Part shown: positions 22,203 to 34,561 of the stretch, in pieces
How positions within the stretch are numbered: position 1 is the stretch's first letter
How the letters are laid out: the number at the start of each line of letters is the position of its first letter
The notes under the pieces: model-generated
The model's input: only the letters and a program-made list of their open reading frames with translations
Databases searched by the model: none
Told to the model about the DNA's origin: nothing
Source: Medicago truncatula
Taxonomy: Eukaryota > Streptophyta > Magnoliopsida > Fabales > Fabaceae
Direction of reading: 5' to 3'
DNA: 64,000 nt
Assembly (NCBI RefSeq): GCF_003473485.1
Contig: NC_053045.1
Span: forward strand, 59,438,494-59,502,493
Program-made: the position numbers and the translations under genes

Positions 22203-23210
22203 CAGGGCCGGCCCTAGGCATAGGCCACGAGTGCGACGGCCTAGGGCCCATGCCGGTAGGGGGCCCTAAAAAAAATTTATTGGTCGGGGTGTATATAGTA
22301 AGAATTGGTTTTCTTGGGGTTTATATAGTAAAATATTGGCAGCCCCGAAAATTGCATGAAAAGCTGGGTTGCAGTCCGTTATTGTTTTGGCCTTTTTGAT
22401 GCAATTTGCTATATATACTCCATATGAAACAAATATTTCTATATACACCCTCCCAAAAAAAATTGGCCCTTTGTTTCTAATAATGTGCCAAGAATTTTAT
22501 TTATATTTTTTGGGGCCCTTTGGTCCTAATAATATGTCTTACTAATATTAAAAATATATGTGATATTTATTATCCAAAAAATTGGGAGAATTTTCATAAC
22601 AAAACAAATTATATTTTAGTTGAAAATGGGCCTACCGGAGAAATTAATCTTAATCTTGCCTTGAAAGTATCCAAAATAAATTAATTATATCAATATAGTA
22701 ATATAAACTTGGTACTTATAGCATATAAAAAGATGAATGATTTATTTGTAGTATAACAAATGAGTTATTGTATCTTAGATTACTCTAAAAAATTTAACAC
22801 TAATTTTGTTTATCAAGTATTATTGTTGTTATGTGTTTAGCATTGGAGAATTTTGTATCCAAATGTCTAAAATTTAATTAATTACGTGTTGATATACTTT
22901 TATTTTTTTGGTTTTACTATCATTAGATGTCAAAAATTAAGTGTCTACTATTTAGGTGCTAAAATTTCAGTCTATTCGGAGAAGCTATTGTATCTGTTTA
23001 GTTTTGTTTAGTTTTGGTTTCTATAGAGTATTTGATTTATTTGAAGATGTTGCCTAAAAAAGTTGTTATCTTATAGTGAAAAGTGAAGGAAAAGAAAATG
23101 AAGCGTTAGTAAAATCATAACAAGAAACTAAAAAAGTTTATGATGTATTATGTAAGGGCCCATTTTTTCGAACTATGCCTAAGGCCCCTTAAACACTAGG
23201 AACGGCCCTG
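22203..23210. mobile_element. hAT-type non-autonomous element
   Basis: The termini are CAGGGCCGGCCCTAGGCATA on the left and ACTAGGAACGGCCCTG on the right. A perfect 8-bp target duplication, ttcctaga, lies at 22195-22202 and 23211-23218. Internal 'cataggcc' and 'tatgcctaaggcc' blocks are also inverted. The 1008-bp interior has no hAT transposase. Related end fragments occur at 330-399 and about 48896-48965. Confidence 0.88.
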
Positions 23211-23795
23211 TTCCTAGATAATCTAGGTTTTGTTATTGTTGTTGCTTGTGACTACTTTGATATTGATTACTACTTTCATTTGCTCCACCAAAGTACTATC
23301 GGTGTGAGTTTTGAGTCCGAATTCAAAACAGTTATAGGTTGGACCATTTAGCTAAACTTCAATGAGAGATCATTGTACTTGTTAGATAATAAAGTATTGA
23401 AACTATTGAACATTTATATTTGTAAGTTAGCAGTCCATTAAGTTTTATTATATATTTGTTTGTAATCTATGTTATTGCAAGACCATTGTTAATCATATTG
23501 AAAATCTAGCCGTCAATCTATGTTATTGCAAGGTCATTATTAATCATATTGAAAACCTAGTTGTCTCTTTGTTCTCTATTGAAATCCTATATTGTTAACA
23601 ATCCTCTGTTTAGTTATTTAAATGTGATCCAATCAGACAATTATACATATTGAACATAAGGCGAAAACCAAGTATAAACCTAAATAGCTTTGGTGGTAGT
23701 TCAACGTCTCATGGCTGCTCTCTAATCGGTTATCTCGAATCCATAAAAGGCACGCCGTTCATTCTTGATCTATTTCTATATTATGAACTATATCT

Positions 23796-24040
23796 ATTGA
23801 TCCATGACTATATGTTAGAAATTCCGACAAGATTAGGTTTTTACAATAGACGATATTGCTTCTCTTGCGGTTCAATTTGTTGCTTCATCTTACTCATTCG
23901 TTTTTATCGTTGCAATCTATTGATCCATGACTATATGTTAGAAATTCCGACAAAATTAGGTTCTTACAATAGACGATATTGCTTCTCATGCGGCTTAATT
24001 CGTTGCTTCATCTTACTTATTTGTTTTTATCGTTGCAATC
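23796..24040 (+). repeat. 121-bp tandem duplication
   Basis: A block beginning 'ttgatccatgactatatg' is repeated head to tail with a period of about 121 bp and few differences, creating a duplicated peptide (LLIHDYMLEIPT) in an open frame at 23650-24057. No protein family is recognised. Confidence 0.8.
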
Positions 24041-24852
24041 ATGACAGCTCTAGATGATCATGACTATCCCTATTTTCCATCACAATGGCCATTCTGGCTT
24101 AACCTTGGTTTAACACCAACTCATTGGTGAAAACATCAGCTCGTGGTGTCGAACGATCAAAATGGCATTAATCCGCAGAAACAAATTCTGATTTGTTGAC
24201 GATCTTTACCAGCTCTAGCGGAGGATGGTCCTCTCTTCCCGCATTGGCTTCACACCAACAACATTGTTGCATCTTGCAGATCAATTTGACTTCCAAGGAA
24301 TTCACTTCCAGTGTTATCTACTTTATCATCTCGACGAACATATGGAGCCAAGCCAAGGCCTCTTCATATGTCAGTTTAACTCTGCTAGTATTCTTTGTAC
24401 AAATAGTACAAATGTGGCTTCTATTCCTACAAATAATGTCATTACTGATCAATGCACTTTGATAAACAATGTAGATGCTGATTTGTGGTCTCTAGGCTAT
24501 AGCTATGTCATCTATCTTACACTATTTTGAAATAGAATTTCTTTCTCAGTTCCTCGTGATTTTCCTTCTCAGTGTTGACATGTACGTTTGTCCATTAGCC
24601 AACAATAGAAATTTTCCTCTTGATTTCAAAATAAAGTTCCCGTTGTATTCTTTGATCTAGTACCCTATGACACACGGGGACCATTCTCCCATCCCACACA
24701 TGATGGTTAGATATTTCTTCTCACCATTGTAGATGATTGCACACGTTTTACATGGATTCACATGATGAAGTGTAAGTTTGAAGCACAAGATTTATTAAAA
24801 ACAATCTTTGCATTTGTCAAAACTCGATTTTGGCAAGACCATTAAAGTCTTG

Positions 24853-25031
24853 AAGAGTAGTTCTAGCAACACTCTTTTTTTAACACTCTCTTCACACTCA
24901 TTTTCTTATTGGCTTAAATCATAGTGGGTCTCACACTTTGGAAATAGGTTTCACTTAAAGCGGTGGGTCGTACATTGGTTTCATCAAATAAAAGAATGAA
25001 TGTTGAAGAGAGAGTGTCGCTACCATTCCTC
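24853..25031. mobile_element. 179-bp MITE inserted in the Copia integrase
   Basis: The 8-bp repeat aagtcttg flanks the insertion (24845-24852 and 25032-25039). The ends are imperfect inverted repeats (agttctagcaacactc against gagtgtcgctacc). Integrase homology is interrupted by this segment and resumes shortly after it. Confidence 0.65.
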
Positions 25032-25225
25032 AAGTCTTGAGGTCAACAATGCAAATAAATTTGTACTTACCCCTTTTTTTGCAAGACCAATATTTATTTC
25101 CATATTGACCTCAACAAAATTCGTTGGCAGAGAGAAAGCACATACACCTTCTCAACATTGCTTGAGCACTCTAGTTTCAAGCGCACTTGCCTATACGATT
25201 TTTGGGGTGATATAGTTTCAACCCC

Positions 25226-26376
25226 TGAGTAGAGGTTGAACATTGTATGTCACATCGTTTGGTTACTAGGGATAATTTGTTCCGTGCATGGTTAATGAGA
25301 CATAAAAACAAACACATATATTTTTGCTATTTTTATCTCTTTATCATTCTACATTACCTATTTTGTTAAGATAAAGCTATTCTCTTGCTTCTTAAACACA
25401 TTAACATATGAATAAGGTAGATTAAGATAGAACATCCATATTGCTAACTAAGTGATTGAGCGCAGGTGGTTAACGAGCTCCTTGTAAGACAAACTATTCA
25501 AAAGAACCTGTTTGATTCTTGGGTGGAACAATTCTTAGTCAGATTTTACTTATCTCCTGACCGAATTCTGGATTACCTGACCTCCCTTCTCGTAGGAATA
25601 AGAGAGTTAAAAAAAATATTCTTAGTGCTTTTGAAGGGTATGGCTTCCCAATTGGCTTGTATATCAAGATATGAAATTCTTGTGATTATTATAGAAACAT
25701 CTGTTTGCATTAATCTTTTATTGTTATTTATATATTTACACATGGCTTCATGTTTGTGAAACTTGAGTTAAGAGAATTTCTTATCATCCTTAATATAACC
25801 GCTTTGTAAAATTAACACATTTAATTTCTCACCAAGTCTTCCCTCACACATTTGTGAAAAGTTTTCATACTCAATTCACATCCTCTTTTAAGTTTGGTGC
25901 CACTTGAGATAACATTTAGCTCAGCAATGACCTGTTAATCTGTCCATAGTTGGGAAGCTTTTGATTTTCTCATGGTCATTACATTGCTTTACGCTCAAAA
26001 TCAAATTTTCGTTACAAATACATGGTGAGATGAGGAAAAAGATAGGCTAAATTACAACAAAATTTGTTCCGGATATCTAACACCTCCCAAAAAATGAGTT
26101 TCGACAATTGAACTCGAAGAAATACAAGTGTATATATAGATATAATGTGTAAAGAGATAGACATCTGGAGTGCAATAATGTTTGAAAGTTCCTTAGATGG
26201 GAACTAACTAGCAAAAAAAAAAAAATGATGCAACCAAAATTGAGTAATATAATCAATTTATGACAATACAATGACTTTTTTCTTTCTTTCTGGAGATCAG
26301 AAAGACGTATTTGCAAAGCAAGTGCAGAAGAAAAGTATTGAAAGAATGAAACTTTGGTGGTTTGGTCTTATCTCTA
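25226..26376. other. Intergenic, includes the pectin acetylesterase 3' region
   Basis: Nothing is confidently recognised. A 97-codon frame at 25466-25759 (+) has no family motif and could be residual Copia sequence. The right part is probably the 3' UTR of the minus-strand gene ending at 26377. Confidence 0.4.
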
Positions 26377-29300
26377 TCAGTTGAAAACCAAATTATGGCA
26401 TGTTTTGTCACAAGGGTAAGGACACCCAATAGCTTGGACACCAACTCGGTCAAAAAACCAGTTCCCGACAGAATCTGCGATCCCCTGCTTGTATTTTATG
26501 ACAGACACTCATTACTATTAGAAGGGTCTTGTATAATATAATCTAATTTGATCAAAATTACTATAACTATATGGAATAGTTAGAATAGAATACGATAGAC
26601 TTACTTTATTTCCAATATGAGGAGAACCGCGTGCATGCCATGTATCCTGTCTTTCAGATTGGCAGTGAGCAAAACACGAATTAATGAATAACCCGTTTTG
26701 GCGGGACCTTGAGAAGCGTCTTGTAACTCTAAGCATCTGATTTCGAAAACCTATTTCATTTTCATTCAAGAACAACTGATATCATGAATATGCTACTCAA
26801 ACCACTAGAAACAGCTACTCTTTGAAAGTTCTGATTAATTAATTACCTTGTAGATATTGTATCTGTGGTGAACTACAGCGTGCATAATTTTTTCGGCAGT
26901 CATACCAATTCCAATGGTAGTCAGCAGATGGTGGAGCTAGACTGGCTTGAATCTGCCAACAAAACGGAACCAATCACAAATAATTAAGGATCTGGCGGGT
27001 GCGACCTTCCTCCCAATAAACATCAACTCTTTCAATGGATAAACAAATTTAATGATGTGAAATATTGAAAGACGTAAAATGAAGATTTTTTATGAAAAGA
27101 AAATTATTTTTCCTTTCTTTATTTTCTTGTATTTAGTGGGGTATGACTCTTACATTGTATGTTATATTCATTTAGTGTACAAAGATTCAAGCTTCAGTGA
27201 AACAAAACTTCATCCAAACCTTTGAAAATATTATCGAGGAGTCCTTAACTCCTTATACCTTATTCAGAATTTGTTGGTAATATAGAATGATCCTAAGTTC
27301 AAATCAACTAAGCATAAGTTCTAGCATAATTTCATGAGGACCACAATGTGTATGAAGACTAATTTTCATGCTATGGCAGATATTATTGGCCCTGTTTTCT
27401 AGAAGCATCAGTTAAAGGAGATGGAGAAAAATGGCTTAAAGAGCAAGCTTATGGACAATTGTACTTGAGGATTTAGAGTGAGCTCATTTTTACTCCTCAT
27501 TTTATTGTCATATTTCTAAGGTTAAATATAATGGCATGTTGACTGTATGCATTGTCCTATTTATATTTCATCAAATCACTATGCAGATGGAATAGTATTG
27601 ACTCTTCAAGTACCATATATATTCCTTTCAAATAAAAAGTACCATATATATAGACGACAAACTCATACATAACATAAACTACATATTAGACATATTAATG
27701 TTAATCTGTTATTCACCGGAAAATGCAATCATCTAAAGAAATACAAATAGAATAAATTTGCATAATTATTATTTTCATGTGCATCACTGGTTAGTAATGG
27801 TTATTTTTAAAAGGATTACTGTCTCTGACTTCATGTTGAACCAACTGTAAGGTATATGGTGGAAGGAACTTACCTGCCAAGTATCATAAGCTGCATTGAG
27901 AAGAAATAGTGGCGTCCTTACACTTGCAATTAAATGCTGAGGGAAAAAGCACTGCGAATGGAATATCAAAAAAGAAAGGGAAATGAGACGCCTCTATGTT
28001 TTAAAAAATCGACAGTATTAGATTTCCACATGCTATAATTTTAGTATACTAAGACCAGTTCTGTAAATTTGCAATGTTGAAAAAGGAATAGTAGTTACCA
28101 AAATTGGATTGAGGTGATTGGTACAACTTCTTGGAAGGCTCTTATGCGCACCCTGCAGTGCAAAGATACATCGAATAACTTTCCGCCGCACCAGTTATAC
28201 ATATATGTCTTGCCAGTATTCAAGCAATCAGAAGTTACAGATATCATTCAACCATGAAACTGAAGTAAATTTCCACAATATGAATACATTTAGAATCACA
28301 ATATTACTGTTGGTTGTCGTTGTTCTAGTTTAGTAATTATTAGAGTATAGATGTGTTGAGTTAACTGCAAGTTGCAACTGTTACTAGTTAACAATAGTAA
28401 CCAACTTTAACCAACTTAGCTTCTCCATACTCTAATATTAATGAAGAAAACCAGATTTTTTTTTTAATTTATTTAGTTGGGAATCAAAGATGCTTTCCAA
28501 CATACAAAGTAATTTCAAACAGCGTCTTAACCACCAATATACTATGTGACTACTAGGTGGTTAACCAGAGGCAAATAATTGTTTAACCATATTTCGGTGC
28601 CTAATTCCAGAGATTTTATTTTCGGCTAAACCATATTTTATTTTCTATTAGGAAATAGAACAGAAGGCAGCAAGAAGAAATTCTCAAATGAGAAAATACC
28701 TGTAAAGTCACTACACTGCCAAACAAATTCCTTAAACTGCGACGGCCAGATACATCAACACTGCAATTCCAGACAATTATTTTGTCATTAAATCAGAACG
28801 GAGATATAGATCAGACCGAGTGAATAATAGATTAGAATTGAAAGTTCATTGGTTAATGTTTACGAGTCAAGGAATAATCCGGCATCACTAAAGCACTTTA
28901 CTCTAGTTGTTCTTGGAAACAATTCCCGAAATTCATCGCAATGTAGTATAGCTGATAAACCTCCTGCAGAACATCCAGATAGAAGAGCCTAAAAAACAAA
29001 AACAAAAATGTCAAACAGATTTCAGGCAGGGAATTATTTTTCTTTGAAATTTTCAGATGTAAACCTGTTTGGCATAGCGCATCCCTTTCGACATTAAATC
29101 TTCCATTGCAGCTTGCCATATGCGCTGCCCTCGGAAATACAACCTTGCTGCCTGTGTAGAAAATATAAATTCAGACCAATACTTCAATCACATTCAATCA
29201 TCAACATAATCCAACAATGCTACCTAAAACTTTAAGGTGCTCACTTAAATGAGATAACGTTGGAAAACAAATTTAAATAATGAAAAAGAGAGAATAGAAT

Positions 29301-30683
29301 ACCATTAGGGATAACTGGTGAAATAAATATATAATGTTTACATCCCCTCCTTACCTCATTTTGACTGTCCCCACTAAACGATGCGCCATCACAATAACGA
29401 ATTTTTACTCTATTCCAATTGAAAAAATCTGCATGTATAATCATCCAAATGAAAGCTGTTAATTTCTATGTGTATAGTTGGGAAAACAATAGTGATGTTG
29501 CTGAGTCTAAGATTTATGACCTGGATTTTCCGCAGCTTTGTTGCTCAATATTCCAATAAATGGTATTTGTTTTTCCATAAAATATGATGAACCATGTCGC
29601 GTTTTCTTACTGTAAATACAATTTCTCACAGTTCCACACCAGCCTCCTCCCTGTCACCAAAAGGAATGTTATTGTTATTTCTTTTCTAATTACTCTATGC
29701 CTAATGCCTGCCTTATGTGATACTTTGTACAAAGTTCATGTGTCTCGCCATAGATTACATACCTCCAAATGTATTAGCCAACTGTTTGAACCTGAACCGT
29801 ATCCACGATGGAAGTGGTAAGCCGGTAAAGATCCATCAAGGCAGACTACAAAAAAAAAAAAAAAAAAAAAAAAAAATCAATCACATTGAGCAATTATCTG
29901 ATAGCTTTTATGTCTTTACAGCTGTGAGTTGCATATCAATGATTCTAAATAATGAAAGGGCCCATATCACATATAAAGTCAGCTATATAATCAAGAAAAG
30001 TTTGATTTTCATCATCTCTCCAGATCTCAACTAAAGCAGGAAACGTGTAAAAAAGAAACTAATTGATTTTGGAGGTGTAGAATTGGTTTTGACATGTTTG
30101 GATTGAATGTTCTAACATGGAATTGATTCTAATTTGAAGCTAGAAATGTGAGTTTTTGTCTATACAAAATTGATTTTTAACCTTGAATTTATTGTTAAAC
30201 CCTTTTTTACATAAATTGTTTTACATTCAACTGAATTGTAGGCAAAATCAATTGTCAACGCCAAACCAAACACACACTAATAGCTATGCTTTAGAAATGA
30301 AGAATATATTTCTTCTTCATTCTTCAATTCAATAAATCAGTATCCACAAAACAAATAATATGCTTCGAAAACAACATTAGAAAAAACACATTAAGGAACA
30401 AAACATAGTAGTATCTATAATCTATGAGTAAATGGTAAATGCATAGAGGAACATGTATAAAAGGAATACCAGCTCCTTTAGCAGCAGCTCCATTAATAAG
30501 AGTAAGACCAACCATCAAAGGTCTATAGTTGAAACCTCTTCCTCTGACATATTGCATGTCTGTCACATTACCATTCTCTAAACCTTTCAGTTCCACATCC
30601 ACACCTTTCACAATCACAAAGCCTATGAATCCAAACACAAATAGCAGCTTCATGCTTACAAAACTCTTGTTTGTTTCACACAT
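26377..30683 (-). CDS. Pectin acetylesterase
   Basis: Twelve exons on the minus strand join in frame: 30683-30470, 29845-29763, 29650-29521, 29428-29355, 29151-29065, 28988-28864, 28760-28700, 28152-28099, 27951-27874, 26952-26847, 26750-26605 and 26484-26377. They encode 421 residues (411 if translation starts at the second Met, 30653, which directly precedes the hydrophobic signal peptide and is equally plausible). The enzyme removes acetyl groups from cell-wall pectin (CAZy family CE13, Notum-like fold). Diagnostic blocks are [37 protein letters not shown], the nucleophile motif GCSAGG with Ser203, AAYDTWQ with Asp299 and NSCFAHCQ with His366. Together these give a complete Ser-Asp-His triad. 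All introns are GT-AG. A poly-A run in intron 1 (29850-29876) is the polypyrimidine tract of the minus-strand acceptor. The protein is predicted to be secreted to the wall. Confidence 0.95.
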
Positions 30684-32135
30684 TGCCAGCCATATACAGT
30701 TAAAAGTATGAGTTCAAAAAGAGAAGGAGTGTGTGAATGGAATGGAGAACAAGTATATGTAGTAGTGTAGGAGGAAAAATAAAAGTACAATAAATAAAGT
30801 TTTATTAGGAAAGGTATGGAATATATAGAAAAGGTGAGTCACAAGTCAGAAAATGATAATAAATAACATGGTTTTGGAGTTGGGTATAGATTGGTTATTC
30901 AATGCAGCAAGTAATAACAGATCACAGAGAGTTAAAAGGGAAACAGAAGAAAAAGAAAAGGAGGGCACTTTTTACATAAATGCAATTGAAAAGGTGCTTA
31001 TGTGACAATGCAATACAAGTACTCTCAAGGGAGTATTTTGATAAGTTTTTCAATAAATTTAAAAAGTTATTTTTTATTTATAATGATGATTGGAAGGAGT
31101 ATTTAGGAGAAAGCAAAAGTCATAAAATGAATTTTGTTTTTGGTTATCGTTGAATTGATTTAATGAAGTTATTTATTTTTTTATTAAAAGTGAGTTAGAA
31201 GTAAATTGATTTACTGATACATTCATGGATAAATTTGAGAGTTAATTATATGTTACCACACAAATTAATGGATAAATTTGAGAATTAATTATATTATACA
31301 ACAAAAACTAAAATTGAAAAAGTTTTTTTTTTTTGAAGAAGCTAAACTAGCCCACCTAAATTATTACCTTTTTTTGAAGAGCACACTCTCAAATCTCAAG
31401 TCAATACCGTCAGGCCAACCCAAGTGGATTCCTTTTGGAAAAAGTTAATTTTGAGATTGAAATCAATTCTAAAACCAGAAGCTAAACATTAGCAATTTAT
31501 GGTCAAATCATCGTATATAAGTAAACCAAACATAATTCAGTAAGTTATAAAGTGAAACCAAACATACGCAAAGTTTGAGGAAAAAAGAATTCTTTAAAGT
31601 TACAAGGATTGCAACATATTTAGGATATAGGTTATGTTCCATCAAAATTGAACCATTAGAAGAAAAAAGATTATTTTATAATTTAAAAAATCGAACTTGA
31701 ATTCGACTGATCTTGATCAAATGATCATCGAAGCTCCAAATGCATTCACCAACCAATATATGGTTGGTGAACGAGGAAATTGGCAAAATGTGACCGACAT
31801 AAATGTGAGAGAGGGAAGGGCAGAGCTGTACCTCACTCCCATCACTCTATCTCAGTCTCAATGTTCATAGTTGAGGGTCATGTGACCCTATGCAGCTGTG
31901 TTGTGTTGTGGAAAAATACAATTTTCTAAACAAAAATGTGACCCACCTACTGTGAATTATAGCTACCAACTTGTCTTGTTCCTTATACTTTGGGTGGAAC
32001 CGTGCCTATATTTAATTTATGTATGTAATTTTATGCAAGACCCCAGAAAACCACACTACCTATGGCTCCCACCTCCCCACATCATGAAAAATCGAATCGA
32101 ATCTAACATAAATACTGTCACGGTCTCGTATTAAA
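30684..32135. other. Promoter-side intergenic region of the pectin acetylesterase gene
   Basis: No gene is recognised. The first few hundred bases presumably hold the promoter of the minus-strand gene. A near-duplicate 'aatggataaatttgagaattaattata' motif occurs near 31227 and 31268. Confidence 0.4.
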
Positions 32136-32137
32136 TA

Positions 32138-32323
32138 CTCCTTCCGTTCCTTTTTAATTATCACTTTTAAAGAAAAAAAATATTTTGTTCCTATTTATCT
32201 GTCACTTTCAAAGTTTAATGTAACATTAAATGTTGTTTTACCAATATTACCCTTAGATATTTATTGCGGAGAGAAAAACATATGAAATGTTAAAAAGTGA
32301 CAATTAAAAAGAAACGGATGTAG
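32138..32323. mobile_element. Stowaway MITE
   Basis: The left end CTCCTTCCGTTCC and right end GGAAC-like 'gaaacggatgtag' are inverted, with TA at both flanks. Internal 'ttttaattatcactttta' pairs with 'aaaaagtgacaattaaaa'. Confidence 0.7.
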
Positions 32324-32383
32324 TATTGTTCAAGGTTATAGCATTATGTATTCTTTTTAACAAATCAATCATTATAGTACTAA

Positions 32384-33004
32384 TCTATATACTAATAAGA
32401 AAAGAAATGTCCCTTGAATTTACCATTTTGCCCCTATAAGGGGCAATTTGGTAATCTATTTATTGGTTGAAATTTTTTTTTTTTGAACAATGATCTATGA
32501 ATTTTCATTTTTGCCCCTAACCAATTTTTTTTTTAATTATTTTCTAATTTTTATATTTTTAACTTTTTCAAATTTTTATCTCAAATTCAGTTGTTTCTAC
32601 ATTGCCGTTGTGGGAGATTAAGATATCGTTTGATCCGACATTTTTCAAACTTATCTATTTTTAAGGAAAAGTTAGGTCAAACACAATATCAATTAAGTAC
32701 TTACTAAAAAAAAGTACTTTTTTTGAACGCATAAAATTGAATGGAATGAGCTTTGACCAGAAGATGTTCAATGTTACTTTAAAAAACTACTTCTAGACAA
32801 TTTATTTCACAAACACCTCTTTTCAACTTACGCCGGGAACCTTTTCTTTATTTTTTCAATGTTGCAAAATTTTGGTTTGCGCAGCTTTGATTTTCACATT
32901 TATAAAGGACAACAATTTTCTGTAATTTATAAGATTTCTCCTTCGAAACTATATTTTAAAAAAATACATTATTCAACCCGTGCGAAACACGGGTTTGTAA
33001 CTAG
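32384..33004 (+). mobile_element. Small non-autonomous Helitron
   Basis: The 5' end begins TCTATATACTAATAAGAAAA. The 3' end is CTAG (33001-33004) followed by T. A GC-rich hairpin (AACCCGTG, loop cgaaa, CACGGGTT; 32975-32995) lies just upstream of it. TC at the 5' end, a subterminal hairpin and a CTAG 3' end define Helitrons, which insert between A and T without duplication. The 621-bp element encodes no Rep/helicase. Confidence 0.75.
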
Positions 33005-33111
33005 TTTTTTTAATAAAATGAGTGTAATGACCAAAATATAGTACTAATTTTTTAATTTTTTTCTGAAGGACGTACTAATTTTTTAATAAAATGAGTGTAA
33101 TGACCAAAATA
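33003..33111 (+). repeat. Short direct repeat next to the Helitron 3' end
   Basis: The sequence beginning 'ttttttaataaaatgagtg' (about 33004) recurs at about 33078, each time followed by taatgaccaaaatat. Confidence 0.7.
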
Positions 33112-33176
33112 TCTTAGTTTTTTTTACCAAACTAAAATATCTTAGTTAGTAAAGTATTTGAATGAATTCAGATATA

Positions 33177-33251
33177 CTCCAGTTCGTCTCGAATATAAAA
33201 GATGTGAAGTTTTTTTCTTTCCTTGTAATTTATATTCGAGATCGGAAGAAG
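33177..33251. mobile_element. Very short Stowaway-like MITE
   Basis: The ends CTCCAGTTCGTCTCGAATAT and 'atattcgagatcggaagaag' form an inverted repeat of about 20 bp flanked by TA. The total is only 75 bp. Confidence 0.55.
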
Positions 33252-34109
33252 TATTTAACAAGAGTAGTACTAAAAGGTCCTTCAAAAATAAAAGAGTGGT
33301 AATAAAAGGGAAATGTTATATTTGTTTACAAATTTAAAAATAAAATTTTATTTTGAAAATGATGCATTCAACATTTTAACGGTGTGTTTGGATGATGTAA
33401 TGTTTTAAAGTAATGTAATTTTTTTTCTAGATCATTCAAATAAATCTATGTAACTTTTATTGTTTGAATGATTAATTTGAAATTTTTTAAAATGATAGAA
33501 ATTTATGAAATATATTGTTTAAGTTAAATTTAAGAATTTCAAATTTGTGCTTTCTTATAATTTTTTCCAATTTTTGTAAGTTGGTCCCCAAATTTTTGAA
33601 AATTTCAAATTGACTTGTATACATTTTTAAAAAATTGAAAATTGACCCCTTTTTTCTTAAAAAAATTGCAAATTAAAAATTAATACTCAAATTAATTTTG
33701 TTGCGAGCTGAAGTAAAATTGACAATATCTTTATTTAGAAAATGTTAAAGAATATTCTTAAGGTGTTTGTTGAAGAAACAAATTTAGAACTTTGTGTTGT
33801 AAAGTGGTGTATTCAATTTAAACGCTTTTTGAAAGTTCAATATTTGTTATTTCTAATACAAATTTTTTATTTTTTTGCTTTATTTTTTGAAGAAGCTAAA
33901 ATCGAATCTAAAACCAATATTACCGGATCAACCAAGTGAGTTAATTTTTTGTTTTCTTAAGTAGCGTTCTTATGCTCAATTTTTATTTTGAAGGAAGTTA
34001 TTCATAGTTTCAATCATATGCATGGGAAAAAGCATTTCGTCTGATTTAATGAGAATCAATTGTATTGTGATCCTACCCCTCAGTTCATTCTTCAAGAGGT
34101 CTTTAATTA

Positions 34110-34275
34110 ACGTGGAGATTCACTCACTTCCCCCTATTTCTTTGTTCTTTCTTTCATTCAGCTACAATTGAGGGTGGTAGCTGGAAACCTCTCTTTTGGT
34201 AGAGGAAGAAGCGTTATATTTTCTCATATTTTTTTTGCAAATGATCTGATTCTTGTTGGCTCTGATTTTTTCCAA
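34110..34275 (+). pseudogene. LINE reverse-transcriptase core fragment
   Basis: Frames read SPYFFVLS-like residues, then GRGRSVIFSHIFFANDLILVG. This is the RT catalytic region of plant LINEs, where the usual FADD box is here FAND. Surrounding sequence is unrelated or frame-shifted. Confidence 0.55.
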
Positions 34276-34499
34276 CTCTGGTTAGAAAATCCATCTGAGA
34301 AAATCATGAAGTTCTTCAGTTATCATTATAAAACCATTACTAATAAAAGAAATTGGTACTTCAACATGTCCCAGACACTAAACAAGTTAGGAGAGTCACT
34401 CACATTTAGTGTCCGACACACCTGAAATACGATTACATCCACTTGAAGGAAATATATGTAAAACAAAAACAATTAAAATAAAATAGGAACTTTTAGGAA

Positions 34500-34561
34500 C
34501 ACATTCATTGACACTTCAACAAGTGTGTCGGACACTAAATGTTGAAGTGTCAATGAATGTG
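34500..34561. repeat. Perfect hairpin at the NPF pseudogene border
   Basis: CATTCATTGACACTTCAACA (34502-34521) is the exact inverse of TGTTGAAGTGTCAATGAATG (34540-34559), and the pairing extends outward to about 22 bp. The right arm is homologous to NPF exon 6 (44345-44365), so the left arm is an inverted copy of the same gene fragment. Confidence 0.85.

Larger units (their letters stand above)
21590..25225 (+). mobile_element. Decayed Ty1/copia retrotransposon remnant
   Basis: The clearest part is the integrase core, recognisable in changing frames. It includes a PLYSL/FDLVPYDTHGDH-like block and then DDCTRFTWIHMMKCKFEA about 24730-24790. After an inserted MITE it resumes with PQQNSLAERKHIHLLNIA and a following IFGVI-like end at about 25105-25215. 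Upstream sequence (21600-23640) resembles a Copia 5' leader but contains no firm LTR boundary. Many stops and frameshifts show it is dead. It is interrupted by the hAT element at 22203-23210 and the small element at 24853-25031. Confidence 0.6.

Noticed and set aside
23650-24057. 135-codon open frame
   Set aside because: Created largely by a tandem duplication; the peptide resembles no family and the surroundings are retroelement debris.
25466-25759. 97-codon open frame
   Set aside because: No domain recognised; probably chance or Copia residue.
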